DNA of 64,000 bases from Endozoicomonas euniceicola (lineage in GTDB: Bacteria > Pseudomonadota > Gammaproteobacteria > Pseudomonadales > Endozoicomonadaceae), in contig NZ_CP103300.1 in the NCBI RefSeq assembly GCF_025562755.1, forward strand, positions 4,217,001 to 4,281,000. Reading direction: 5' to 3'. Both the position numbers and the translations under genes were made by a program. This document shows, piece by piece, positions 49,358 through 59,767 of the stretch (the stretch's first letter is position 1; each line of letters opens with the position of its first letter). The notes below the pieces were generated by a model. That model was not told the origin of the DNA and made no database searches. It saw only the letters and a list, made by a program, of their open reading frames with translations.

Positions 49358-50659
49358 TCACTTGGGCGCAGGTAATTGATGATTGATCAGGTTTAACGTT
49401 TTTTCCAGTGCGCCACGGTTAGAAGCCACAAAGCAGGCAGCGTTCTGGCTCATTTCCTTATAGTGCTGTTTGTCGGTAATGAGTCTGGCAATGGCTTCAG
49501 CCAGCTGCTGTGGCGAATCGACCAGCTGCATGCCGCCAGCTTTGACCAGAGAGTCACTGATGTCCTGAAAATTAAACACATGTCGTCCGGACAGCACAGG
49601 AAGACCCAGTACGGCGGGCTCCAGCATATTATGACCACCTCGTTCAATCAATGAACCGCCCACAAACGCAATGTCGGATGCGGCAAAGAACGTCATCATT
49701 TCACCCATGGTGTCACCCAGTACAACGTTGGTGGATGAGGTTAGCGGCTGCTTTTCACTGTGTCGAACCACGTTGCACTGACTGTTTTGTATTAATTCAT
49801 TGACGGCCTCAAAGCGTTCCGGGTGCCTGGGAACCAGAACCAGAAGTAAGTTGTCGTGTTGTGCGCACAGGCTGTTAAAGGCATCTAAAACCTGCTGATC
49901 TTCACCTTCATGGGTGCTGGCTGCGGTGATGACGACAGGAGCCTGGCCCAGGCCTTCTTCCCATGCGGTTTTTAAAAGCTTGCCCTGTGTTATGACTTCA
50001 GGACTGACGGACAGGTCAAACTTTACGCTGCCGGTAATGTTTAACTGTTGTTGCGGCAACCCTAAGCGGATAAAACGTTCACCGTCGTCTTTATTCTGAC
50101 AGGCGACCATGGTGATTTGTTTCAGCATCGTGCTGACGAGCCCTTTCATTCGGGCATAACCTCTGGCAGACCGTTCCGACAGGCGAGCGTTGACAATAAT
50201 GACCGGAATGCTTCTTTTGTGACAGGCTGCAATGGTGTTAGGCCAGAGTTCTGTATCAATAATCAGTGCCAGTTCTGGCTTTACTTTGTTCAGAAACCGG
50301 TTTTGCACATCAGGCAGATCATAAGGGCAGTAGATATGCTCAATTCGACTGCCCGGCAAGTCGCCATAGAGCGCCTTAACACGGTCCGAGCCGGTGGGTG
50401 TCATGGTTGTGATTAAAATGCGGTGCTGCGGATAACGTTCCAGCAGCTCCCTGACCATGGGTGCACTGGCAATGGTCTCCCCAACCGATACCGAATGCAC
50501 CCAGATAACCGGTTTATCCTGTGGCAGGCTGGGGAAAAAACCAAACCGTTCCCCCCAGCGTTTGCCGTATGCCGGTGCTTTGCGGGCGCGAAGCAGCATT
50601 CGCAGCAGGACCAGGGGAGTTGCCAGATAGAGAAGTACAGAGTAGATAAAGCGGTTCAT
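49358..50659 (-). CDS. waaA: 3-deoxy-D-manno-octulosonic acid (Kdo) transferase
   Basis: 433 residues. An N-terminal membrane anchor precedes the GT30 family motifs WVHSVSVGETIASAPMVRE, LALIIDTELWPNTIAACHK, ITAASTHEGEDQQVLDAFN and AFVGGSLIERGGHNMLEPA. It adds Kdo to lipid IVA in the inner membrane during LPS core synthesis. It lies 79 nt downstream of the giant gene, same strand, and 21 nt before nth. Confidence 0.96.
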   Translation of the reverse strand: MNRFIYSVLLYLATPLVLLRMLLRARKAPAYGKRWGERFGFFPSLPQDKPVIWVHSVSVGETIASAPMVRELLERYPQHRILITTMTPTGSDRVKALYGDLPGSRIEHIYCPYDLPDVQNRFLNKVKPELALIIDTELWPNTIAACHKRSIPVIIVNARLSERSARGYARMKGLVSTMLKQITMVACQNKDDGERFIRLGLPQQQLNITGSVKFDLSVSPEVITQGKLLKTAWEEGLGQAPVVITAASTHEGEDQQVLDAFNSLCAQHDNLLLVLVPRHPERFEAVNELIQNSQCNVVRHSEKQPLTSSTNVVLGDTMGEMMTFFAASDIAFVGGSLIERGGHNMLEPAVLGLPVLSGRHVFNFQDISDSLVKAGGMQLVDSPQQLAEAIARLITDKQHYKEMSQNAACFVASNRGALEKTLNLINHQLPAPK

Positions 50660-50738
50660 ACCCGTGTTGGAATGCCTTGTCCAAGTGGTTAAATACCTCT
50701 GATCATAACAGATTCAGGCTGGTTCTGACTGACAGAGG

Positions 50739-53700
50739 TCAGGATTGCCTCCCTGAAAAAACACCGGTTGTATTCACTATCGGTGAAGTAAAAATACTCG
50801 TAGCGTTTTGGCTGGCCGGTGCTGTGGGCATTGGACTATTGCCTCCCGCGGTCGTACTGAATGCGCTCAGGCTTTCCACCAGTTTGTCCAGTCGGTTGAC
50901 GATTTCGGTATCGGCAGAACTTTCCGGTAATGCCCGGATTTCATTCCGGGCCGCTGAGGTTCGGGCTTTAATGGCTTGCAGGTCTTCACTGTTTTCGCTG
51001 TCTGTCAGAACGTTGTTGCGACCGGTTATCAGACCCACCGGGTCATCGGTCATTTTATTGTCTTTTAAAAAATGAATACGCTTCAATGTGGAGAGGTTAG
51101 CCAATGCGACAAGGCCGTTATGCTCTGTCGAATACACATGGATATCCTGCCTGGACAGGTCCGGAACCTCGGCCTCGGTTACCTGTTTTTTCGTCATCAG
51201 CGTCAGGAGCGAGCCTGTATCTCTGTCGCACAGGCTAAAGAGTGTTGTGTCGTATTTCATATCGACGAACAACGTCGTGCTTTTTTCTCCGGACAGCCCT
51301 CGTAAATCCGCTCCCGAGGTTTTCGATATGAAAACCGAATGGTCGCCTTTGTTGTCATTAATCCTTACATTACGCTCAGGAACGTAGACATCATTGCCAG
51401 CACCGCCATTAACAGTGAAGTTAAGATTGGAGGAGGCCTGGTCTGCCACTACCTGTCGACGACTGTCGCACTGGTCGCTCCTTCGAACAGGCCGCTGGAC
51501 TATGATGTCAGTTGCTTCTTTTTTTGCGCTTTCAATAACGATAAGGTCATCGCCGCCATGCCCCCTGACTTCCCTCATTGTCGGGTTCGCCCTGGCGTAG
51601 ATCACATTATCCAGGTGGTTACCTTCCATCATTTCGCTGTTGCCAGGCACGGGTTCTTTTACTAAGACGGTAGCCCGGTTTAAACGGGTCGCCAGGTCAT
51701 TAAGACTTAACTTTGGTTGATTCGCAGGGCCGGCGAATATAACGCCCTGAATCGGATCGGAAAATCCAGATCTTATGGCTTTTTGCAATGCCCATTTCAA
51801 GGGTTTGAAACCGCTATTGGACAGATCTCCAAGGTCTTGCCGGTAACCGCCAATCACCATCTGGCTATGGTTTTGCAGAGTCGGGGAGCGGGTCAGCCTG
51901 AGGTCTGACGGGTTTCCGGGCACCACTTTGTAATAGGACGCCAGGTTCTTGTGATTCCTCAGCTGGATATTGAGCGACGCTTGTTTTTTACCTAAAACAC
52001 CCTCTCGGGTTAACGCGTTCTCACGCCAGGCCTGCCAGTGCAACTGACCATTTTTGGTATTGAACGTGAAACGATATTCATCCGGGCTGCTGGTAGCATA
52101 AAAAACAGCGTGGACATCGTACCGGCCTGCCTTATCCGGTCTGTTTCGTCCCACCTGGGCGTAACGTTTTTTGCTGTCCAGAGTGAGATTTTGAACGTCC
52201 AGCTGATGTCGGCTGACCACTGGATAGCCAGCGTCGTTTTTCTCCTTCATAACGTATTTCACGTGGGTAATATTGACCGGTACCGGCTGTGTTTTTGATA
52301 CGGCCAGTTCATGCCCGTCACGCTCTATCGTCTGTTCTTTCAGTGAGATGCTGGCCAGGTTGTGACGAATCCCACGGCTACCGTCGTATTGCAGAATATG
52401 GTAGCCGTTCTTCTGCCTGATCATTACGCTGCCCGAGGCGAAGGCGTAACCAGGAATGACGACACTGCTTTTGAGTGTGGGTGTGGATGTGGGTGTAGAT
52501 GTGGGTGTGGGAGGTGCAATGGCTGTAAACGCAATTTTGACACCACCGCTGACTTGTTTCGGAATGGCCCGAAATTCGGGGCCTAACTCAATGAACAACG
52601 GCTGCTGCCCGGTTGCCTGCACATTATACGATGAGCTAAGGGAAGCGGCTTTATTAATTCGCATCGGGAAACGAATCTCTCCGCCCTTATCAAGAACCAT
52701 TGATGTCAGCTCTTTCAGCGTGAGGCTGATATCGGCAAACTTAATGGTGGCGGGCACCAGGGAATGGTCGTATAGCCTGGTACAGGCTTGCTTGATGATG
52801 ACCCTGGCGGCATCGGGATCAAACCGGTTAGAGACCTCAATATCCTGACCGTTACGTTTTACGCTGTACAGGAAAGATGGAGACTTCAGGCTGATGTTAA
52901 CGCCGTCGCGGTCCTCTGGCCGGGTGCCAGCGGTTCGAGGGGTGGGCGTTGTTCCGGACTGTCTGTTAATATCCGTATAAATGATGATTTCACGGAAATA
53001 CTGAAGGTCAGCCTCTTTCAGATGGAAATGGTCCGACCCGCCATTGCCTTCGAGGTAAACCGATATCTTGTTATTTGAACTGACGTTTTGAACGTTTGAC
53101 CCGTTGTAGAAGGTCTTCAGTCGCAGCTCATCCAGTTTGAATTGATCCTGCCCTTCGGTTCCCTGCAGCCACAGCCCACCATCCAGAACCTGGACGTTGT
53201 TAAAAGGCCCCAGACCCGAAATAGCGACCGGAGTCGGGTAGAGCCAATAGAGACGTTTGAATTCTGGCTTGAAAGCTATGCCCCCTGTTACTTTACGCCT
53301 GTAGCGTTGTAAGTTCGAGCCCCCGATCAGGTAACTGGTTTGGTGATTCACTCCCAGCAATCCCAGGTATAATTTTTTATTATGATTATCAAACCAACCG
53401 GTGCTGAGCCCCCGGGAGTAAGCAACAGGCCGCAGCTTCAAAGGAATCAGCCCGTCCGTTGGCAGAGTCCTGGTACGAATAAGATCGAGTACGATTGTTA
53501 TGGCTTTTTTTAAATCCGCATCGACTGCTGAGCCCAGGTCACGCCAGCGGCTGCCTTCGGTGGATTTGTCCTGTGGGACCTGGCTCAGGTCAAGAGCGGT
53601 TAACTTAAAGTCATTCCGGTTCCCTTCAAAGTTTGCCACAGGCGTTTCGATGGACCAGGTACCTTTATTCTGATTCCACTGATAATCAGCGCTCAGTGAT

Positions 53701-56700
53701 GCCGGGTTAAACATCCGGTATTTACAGGGAACGGACACCAGGGGCATAAACGCATCAGGAAAGTCTTTCAGAAGCACCCGCCCCTGAGAGCCGCAAAACG
53801 GGTGTCCATCCCGTGCCTGTTGGGGTTTGAGTATGAACTCAGCGGGGAAGTGATGTTTGCCCTCGAGCCTTTCCCTGCGGCCACCGCTGTCTTTGATATG
53901 CAGCTCTGCCGCCCCGGGTACAGTGATCAGGTGACTTCCCTCACTGCCGACAATCCGGAACTGACTGCTGGCATCGGCGGTCAGCAGTGCTCCGGATCTG
54001 TGGTACCAGAAATCCTGCTGTTTCATAAAGCCCAGCAGTGGATGATCGGGTAATTTTGTGGTTATCGGTAGTTTCACCAGACCGGCTACCGCTGAGTATT
54101 CGGTTTCCGCATCACGGATAAGCGTTTGAATCCGGGTTTTGAGTAAGGAGACAAATTTTGTTGCCGTATCATCGGTCCAGTGCGATGCACTGCTGTCACT
54201 GAACACCGAGGGATAAACGCTATGAATGATCTTCCCGAAATCAAGTGACTCAAGGATCACTCCGGAACCGGGTTTGAATCGGTGCAGAGACATCCGGTCC
54301 CCGGATTTGTCGACAGCGGCTCCGGTTTTTTCGACGACCCAGTGGTCAAAGGTTTTGTCATTCATCTCCTGATCGTCTTTCAGTAAAACCGTTTCGCTCC
54401 AGGCGTCATCGGGTATACGCAGACCATGTCCGCTGCGGGTTATTGCCAGAATACTGTCCCGAAAGCCCCTGACACTGGCAAACACAGGACGGCCGGCGAT
54501 AGAGCTTCGGGTTTCCTGTTCTGAAGCGGGGCGGATGACTTTGAAGCCGGTTGCAATCTTTTTAATCAATGAGCCTGATTCCGGATCACCGGATTGACGG
54601 CTTGTTTTAAGGTACACCAGGTTGCCGGAATATTGACTGAAAAGAATATAATAAACATCCAGCCCATCCATTACCCTGTGAATGGGCAAGTGCTCGTTTT
54701 TTAAACGGCTGATGACATTGTCGTCAATGACTAGTGCATTACTGGCCTGGTGACTGCTACGCCCCCCGTCAAACAGACTGTTCAGATACGCAATATGCTG
54801 TTGTGTGCGATGATCATAGAAGCCGGCACGGGTGATATTATTATTCTCCCTGCTGTCGATTACATACAGTGGGATAATGTCCTGATTGTAAGACACGGTG
54901 GTAATGGTGCTTTCAAGCCTCTCCGCCGTGGTGACCAGCGCAATCTCTTTGGGCTTGATTTTTCCAGAGGCATCGGCAGTCAGCTGAAAAGTAAATCCAC
55001 TGTCACTGCTGACAATGAGTTTATTGGTGGACCCCGTTTTTCTCACCATCGTTACGGGCTCCTGAAAACAGGAACCTGCTGAGTTACAGTCAAATTCGGT
55101 AAATTGAGTGTGTGGCTGGCTCAGGTGGGCGTTGGTTTTAAAGAATACCTGCTCTGATGTCTTATTGTAAAAGTAGTAGCCGGTTTCGGGTGAGCCGATA
55201 ATGGGCTTGACCTCATCACTGGGAGCAATCAGGGTAATGATATTGTCGTGATCGCCGTCGAACCAGTTTAACACCCGGCCTTTCCAGTCCTTACGACGTC
55301 TCGGGCTCATCCTCAGGTTGATATTCTCGTCTTTCAGAGCGATCTTTACAAACCGTGAGGTGGTTTTGTACCGTTTGTTTATTTTTCGAAATTTTTCGGC
55401 TCCCTGCTGAATATCCCTAAGGCGTCCTGCAAACTTCAACAGGTAAACTCGTTTATGGTTATCCGGTAAAAACTCAAACACCGCATTAGCGTCTGAGGCC
55501 ACCACCTTGTAGGAATAGTCACAGATTTTCCGGCTTTGGAAGTCAAAGCCAAACATCTTTAAGGTATTGACCAGTCCACGGCAACCCTGGTTGATGTTCC
55601 TGAAAGTAGAAGGAATCCAGTCATTTTTCTCGTAATCAGGGCTGTCGTGAAAGTTAAAGGTGGACTCACCTAGCAGGACCTTTGTTATATAAGGTGAATC
55701 TTTCCCTCCGGCTCTGCCGGTTTCAGACGTGCAATTACTGATCTTGCTGTCATCTTCAGCGATACAGGTATAAGGAATCTTGCCATTGTAGGCCAGTATC
55801 CACATCTCATCCGCTGTTTCAGTGGGGTAAATATTGATTCTATGCCGGCTGTCAGAAATCAGGGTGTACTTTCGTCGCTCGCCCTCGCCCTCCCCCTTAA
55901 AGGAATGAACGTTATAAAAAAGCATGGAGTCAATGTCTTTGTTAATACCATGGAAAAAGACATTGTAGTCATTGTCGTCCATGTGTAATGTGCTGGTTGT
56001 CTCAAGGTTTTTCCGGTCGGTAATATTAGTCAGCACCTGACCGATGTATTTATAAGTGTATTCGTTATCACAGTCTCCCCAATAACAGTTTCTGTATTTA
56101 ACGTCCTCAACCTTCTGGCTATAAACCTGCTTCAATTTATCGTCGCTGATCGCATCCAGAAAAAGCGCGCCGGGAGAATCGTTGTTATACAACCGGGCCG
56201 GCGTATGCTGGCGCCGTTCAAAAGGCGAGTACTGCATATTGGCTTCCCAGCCCGGTGTGGCAGACATCAGAATATTCTTGTGTCTGGATAAATTAATGTT
56301 TTTATAAATACCGTCAGCGCAGTTGTAACCGGTCAGGCGAGTGTCAGTGTTACACAAGGTATGAAGTGCGTTGCGAATCATATTAAATGGTTCGGAATAC
56401 CGGATGTAATTGATATCCTTTGCGCAATAGGGAGTTGTTGATCCGGATTTGTCGAGAAACGGATGGTTCTCGCAGACTTTGTGGCCGCTCTCTTTACCGG
56501 CGACATGAGTCTGGGCGCGGGTTTTGACAGCGCCATAACGTACAGTGTTGTCGACCAGGTTTATTTCCCTGACATTAAAAGGCAGCAGCTTGTTCGTTTT
56601 GCCAGCCTTCAGAAAATTCAGGTACTTGCCATCAAGGATAAACTCTTTAGGATCAAGGTACTTATGCAGGGAGTCGAAATTTTTGGCAATTTCTTTCGTG

Positions 56701-59609
56701 ACATCAATGAGCTTATTAAAGTACAGCTCTCTGACTTCTTCCTCAAACCAGGCCTCGAATATACTTCGGGCAAACAGCATCAGCGCATCAATGATAAGGC
56801 CCAGGGGCCCGGCAACCTCTGAAAGGTAGGACACCGCCGTATCCACGGATTCAAAAATAACCTTTGACTCCAGGAGCGCCTTCATTTCAGGGTCATCGGT
56901 TTCATGGTATTCGGCGATGGTCAGCCCCAGGTTGGCAGACTGTAAGCCGGAACCCAGACCCGGGATGAACCGGCCGGATTTACTGCCAGTGTTGACGATT
57001 TTACCCAGTTTTTTTATGGCTGACTGGTTCTTGAGCTGTTTAGTTAGACCTTTGAACTGCTGCAGAGCTTTTTTGGGCAGGATAACGGGCTTAATGCCCG
57101 GAGCTGAAAACTTAATGCCTTTAATCCCAAGATCGACCACTTCGCCGGTTTGCAACGCCAGAGCAATAACGCCAAGGTATTGCTGGCCAAGATACACCCT
57201 GTATTGCGAGTCGGTCATATACTCAGGTTTGCTGTGTTTTACCCACTTTCCTGTATTAACCAGCTCCGTCACCATATCGCCGACATCCATCATGGATTGT
57301 GACGCACCAAACGCATTGGCGGCAGTGGCTTTATTTTTAGCGTTATTATTTTTAGCGTTATTGCTCTGAACTCGTTGAATAAATGTTTTGAACCGGTCAA
57401 GTGCTCCCGAGGTGAAAGTGACCGGTGTTTTAACTCCGGTGTCAGGCTGCAGCACGTCCATACGCCAACCGTCGCCTTCTTTTTCCAGAGAGTCAAAGAC
57501 AGGCAGCACATTGTCCGCGAGGGCGTTGTCTTGTCTAATCATCTCAAAAGCCGTATCCAGCTCCAGCAAACGCTGCTTGAAATCAGACCTGGTGTTGGCG
57601 ATGGTTAAGAGTTTGGAGGGTTTGTCATCCACCTTTTCGGGCAGGGATTCCGGGGCATCGGGGGGATTATCGAGTTCGGGCAACTTGATGAACGAACCCG
57701 GAAGCACAGAGCGAGAGAGGGGCGTGCTGGTCGATGTCCGGGATACCTGGAGCGCGTTGGATTCGCCGGGGAAGAGGCGGTACTCGGAACCAGTACCCTC
57801 AGCAGAATTAAAGCTGATACTGCCAATGGAGCCAAGCGTATCACGGCGAATACTTTCAAAATCCTGTACCAATGATTTGAGGTTGTCAGTAGTACCGTCT
57901 GTAGTTTGGATTTGAACATTGCCAATACTGTTTTTATGGCAGAACTTTTTGATAAACGCTTTCAGCAAGCTCGGCTTACTTTTGTCTATTGGTACTGCTT
58001 TTGCCAGCTGTTTAAAGTCACCAACCGTACCTATAAGAGAAAGCCTGTTATATTCTCCGCCGGGAATCCTTGTTACGACTTCACCGTATTTCGAGAATAG
58101 CAGGGTACTCTCTGCATCAAAATATAATACCTCTGTCGCCGGCTTATTGGTTGTCTGGTTAATAGTTTTTGGTATGGATGCTTTATCGAAAACAACGATG
58201 CTATTGAATCCTTGAACAGTATGCTGATCAAGGGTCTGGTTTGCTCTCTTCTCCCTGAAATCGTTGATCTGGTTTTGTATTTCGGCTAATACCGTTCCGG
58301 GTTTTGCGGAATACGAAGATATGTCTGTTCTTTCAATACTCGAGTCAGAAAAGACTATTTTGGTTCTGAAATTAACAGTCTGTTTATTAATGGCATTTAC
58401 AAACTGGGTTACTTTTTTTTTCAATTGTTGATCTTTAAGACTGCAGGCTGACCGGCGCCTGCGTCTTTTATTGTCATCACAATCTGGCGACATGGGGGTA
58501 GAGAATATATCAAGCGGCAGCCCAAGGTCATCACTTAGTTGACGCAGAGTATTCCGGAAATGCTCATTCAGGCCAAGGCTATCACTCGTGTCTTGATTGT
58601 TGGTTTGTACTGCAGGTTGTTGTGGGGGTTGAGCAGGCGGTTGTTGTACAGATTGTCCAGCTGGTTGCTGTACGGACTGACCAGCCGGTTGCTGTACGGA
58701 TTGACCAGCTGGTTGTTGTGCGGATTGACCGGCCGGTTGCTGTACGAATTGATCAGCGGGTTGCTGTGCAGGTTGATCAGCGGCAGGTGGCAGAGGTCTG
58801 GTTTGGGTTCCGGATTTAGCTTGGTTTTTGGCTTTCCCCGGGCCTTTGTCTCGCGGCAATACACCCTGATTTCCGTCGTCTGTCAGATCGATATAAGCTG
58901 GAGCTCCGGCATTATCAGGCATTATAGTGTTCAAACCTGATGTGCCTGCCTGGGGTGGAACAGGGCGAGGGTTGAAGTTTGACGTACCAGGTTTGTTTAT
59001 CCCACTTAAGTGGGGCGGTAAATGTCTGGGGTAGGCAAAGCCGGAAGTTCCGGGTTGTGTTCCTGTACTGGTCCGGGATGAAACAGAACTCGAACTGGTT
59101 TTTTCCTTCTTTTGGGGGGAGCCTTTAGGTCCATAAGTTATACCATCAAAATCATAATATTCATCCGCGTAATCAGAAATCTTGCGCTCGGGAATGGGGA
59201 CTTGCTCTATATTAGCAATTCTTTCTCTGAGTTTTTCCCTCGTTTGTATATAGTCATTAAAGTAGTACCTTAGATCTTCATTACTGACATTAAGCTCCGA
59301 AGCACGATCGAGAGGAGTATTATCCAGATCAGATGAAGGTCGTGGTACCGGGGGAGTATCCAATAGTTTCTGCAAAGTCAGATCGGGTCTGATCTGAAAG
59401 TTGCTTATATAGAGTTGCCAGGGTCTGGAATTGCCCTGAGTTTGCTGACCCGCTCTCCTATTCGCTGTATCAGTACCTGATGGATTTGTTAATTCTGGCT
59501 GATTGAGAGGTCTGCGCTGGGGTGTCTGACTGGGCTTTGCTTTTTTATTAACGTTTTGATTTGAGCCGTCAGAAGGGCTGCCTTTACGTTTGTTGTCGTC
59601 ACCGGACAT
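50739..59609 (-). CDS. Giant (2956 aa) putative type I secreted RTX/TcdA-TcdB-like protein
   Basis: A single intact frame of 2956 codons. Residues 1-380 are disordered, with Gln/Pro-rich octapeptide repeats at about 273-331 and a KRRRRRSACS run at about 381. Around 800-970 is a Gly/Ala-rich hydrophobic part (SYLSEVAGPLGLIIDALML). It is followed by ILMSATPGWEANMQY and YNNDSPGALFLDAISDD, which recall the TcdA/TcdB pore-forming region. At about 2140-2190 (LQGTEGQDQFKL, LEGNGGSDHFHL) and 2680-2745 (VRGHGGDDLIVI, NGGAGNDVYVP) are GGxGxD-like calcium-binding motifs. There is no N-terminal signal peptide. It is downstream of the HlyB-HlyD genes, so it is their likely substrate. No enzymatic domain was recognised; the pore assignment is tentative. 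Confidence 0.7.
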   Translation of the reverse strand: MSGDDNKRKGSPSDGSNQNVNKKAKPSQTPQRRPLNQPELTNPSGTDTANRRAGQQTQGNSRPWQLYISNFQIRPDLTLQKLLDTPPVPRPSSDLDNTPLDRASELNVSNEDLRYYFNDYIQTREKLRERIANIEQVPIPERKISDYADEYYDFDGITYGPKGSPQKKEKTSSSSVSSRTSTGTQPGTSGFAYPRHLPPHLSGINKPGTSNFNPRPVPPQAGTSGLNTIMPDNAGAPAYIDLTDDGNQGVLPRDKGPGKAKNQAKSGTQTRPLPPAADQPAQQPADQFVQQPAGQSAQQPAGQSVQQPAGQSVQQPAGQSVQQPPAQPPQQPAVQTNNQDTSDSLGLNEHFRNTLRQLSDDLGLPLDIFSTPMSPDCDDNKRRRRRSACSLKDQQLKKKVTQFVNAINKQTVNFRTKIVFSDSSIERTDISSYSAKPGTVLAEIQNQINDFREKRANQTLDQHTVQGFNSIVVFDKASIPKTINQTTNKPATEVLYFDAESTLLFSKYGEVVTRIPGGEYNRLSLIGTVGDFKQLAKAVPIDKSKPSLLKAFIKKFCHKNSIGNVQIQTTDGTTDNLKSLVQDFESIRRDTLGSIGSISFNSAEGTGSEYRLFPGESNALQVSRTSTSTPLSRSVLPGSFIKLPELDNPPDAPESLPEKVDDKPSKLLTIANTRSDFKQRLLELDTAFEMIRQDNALADNVLPVFDSLEKEGDGWRMDVLQPDTGVKTPVTFTSGALDRFKTFIQRVQSNNAKNNNAKNKATAANAFGASQSMMDVGDMVTELVNTGKWVKHSKPEYMTDSQYRVYLGQQYLGVIALALQTGEVVDLGIKGIKFSAPGIKPVILPKKALQQFKGLTKQLKNQSAIKKLGKIVNTGSKSGRFIPGLGSGLQSANLGLTIAEYHETDDPEMKALLESKVIFESVDTAVSYLSEVAGPLGLIIDALMLFARSIFEAWFEEEVRELYFNKLIDVTKEIAKNFDSLHKYLDPKEFILDGKYLNFLKAGKTNKLLPFNVREINLVDNTVRYGAVKTRAQTHVAGKESGHKVCENHPFLDKSGSTTPYCAKDINYIRYSEPFNMIRNALHTLCNTDTRLTGYNCADGIYKNINLSRHKNILMSATPGWEANMQYSPFERRQHTPARLYNNDSPGALFLDAISDDKLKQVYSQKVEDVKYRNCYWGDCDNEYTYKYIGQVLTNITDRKNLETTSTLHMDDNDYNVFFHGINKDIDSMLFYNVHSFKGEGEGERRKYTLISDSRHRINIYPTETADEMWILAYNGKIPYTCIAEDDSKISNCTSETGRAGGKDSPYITKVLLGESTFNFHDSPDYEKNDWIPSTFRNINQGCRGLVNTLKMFGFDFQSRKICDYSYKVVASDANAVFEFLPDNHKRVYLLKFAGRLRDIQQGAEKFRKINKRYKTTSRFVKIALKDENINLRMSPRRRKDWKGRVLNWFDGDHDNIITLIAPSDEVKPIIGSPETGYYFYNKTSEQVFFKTNAHLSQPHTQFTEFDCNSAGSCFQEPVTMVRKTGSTNKLIVSSDSGFTFQLTADASGKIKPKEIALVTTAERLESTITTVSYNQDIIPLYVIDSRENNNITRAGFYDHRTQQHIAYLNSLFDGGRSSHQASNALVIDDNVISRLKNEHLPIHRVMDGLDVYYILFSQYSGNLVYLKTSRQSGDPESGSLIKKIATGFKVIRPASEQETRSSIAGRPVFASVRGFRDSILAITRSGHGLRIPDDAWSETVLLKDDQEMNDKTFDHWVVEKTGAAVDKSGDRMSLHRFKPGSGVILESLDFGKIIHSVYPSVFSDSSASHWTDDTATKFVSLLKTRIQTLIRDAETEYSAVAGLVKLPITTKLPDHPLLGFMKQQDFWYHRSGALLTADASSQFRIVGSEGSHLITVPGAAELHIKDSGGRRERLEGKHHFPAEFILKPQQARDGHPFCGSQGRVLLKDFPDAFMPLVSVPCKYRMFNPASLSADYQWNQNKGTWSIETPVANFEGNRNDFKLTALDLSQVPQDKSTEGSRWRDLGSAVDADLKKAITIVLDLIRTRTLPTDGLIPLKLRPVAYSRGLSTGWFDNHNKKLYLGLLGVNHQTSYLIGGSNLQRYRRKVTGGIAFKPEFKRLYWLYPTPVAISGLGPFNNVQVLDGGLWLQGTEGQDQFKLDELRLKTFYNGSNVQNVSSNNKISVYLEGNGGSDHFHLKEADLQYFREIIIYTDINRQSGTTPTPRTAGTRPEDRDGVNISLKSPSFLYSVKRNGQDIEVSNRFDPDAARVIIKQACTRLYDHSLVPATIKFADISLTLKELTSMVLDKGGEIRFPMRINKAASLSSSYNVQATGQQPLFIELGPEFRAIPKQVSGGVKIAFTAIAPPTPTSTPTSTPTLKSSVVIPGYAFASGSVMIRQKNGYHILQYDGSRGIRHNLASISLKEQTIERDGHELAVSKTQPVPVNITHVKYVMKEKNDAGYPVVSRHQLDVQNLTLDSKKRYAQVGRNRPDKAGRYDVHAVFYATSSPDEYRFTFNTKNGQLHWQAWRENALTREGVLGKKQASLNIQLRNHKNLASYYKVVPGNPSDLRLTRSPTLQNHSQMVIGGYRQDLGDLSNSGFKPLKWALQKAIRSGFSDPIQGVIFAGPANQPKLSLNDLATRLNRATVLVKEPVPGNSEMMEGNHLDNVIYARANPTMREVRGHGGDDLIVIESAKKEATDIIVQRPVRRSDQCDSRRQVVADQASSNLNFTVNGGAGNDVYVPERNVRINDNKGDHSVFISKTSGADLRGLSGEKSTTLFVDMKYDTTLFSLCDRDTGSLLTLMTKKQVTEAEVPDLSRQDIHVYSTEHNGLVALANLSTLKRIHFLKDNKMTDDPVGLITGRNNVLTDSENSEDLQAIKARTSAARNEIRALPESSADTEIVNRLDKLVESLSAFSTTAGGNSPMPTAPASQNATSIFTSPIVNTTGVFSGRQS
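58617..58790 (-). repeat. Gln/Pro-rich octapeptide repeats in the giant protein
   Basis: 24-bp units encoding QSVQQPAG and variants (QSAQQPAG, QFVQQPAG), seven or so copies including degenerate ends. The DNA units are similar enough that copy number could change by slippage, altering the length of the disordered N-terminus without a frameshift. Confidence 0.85.
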
Positions 59610-59767
59610 AATAACTTCTCTTTTGGATTCCTACCAACAACAACCATTCTCGATGGTTAGCTTTGCTGTCTCGTAACAGACTAGTTGCAAAATGGTAATT
59701 TACCCAAGTAAAGGTCAGCTGACTTATAAAATGACGGGTTTAATTAATCCGGCCATGAATCCGGGAG

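Noticed and set aside
58568..58940. Frames on either phase of the octapeptide repeat (LLYGLTSRLLYGL type)
   Set aside because: They are the other reading frames of the 24-bp repeats inside the giant gene.
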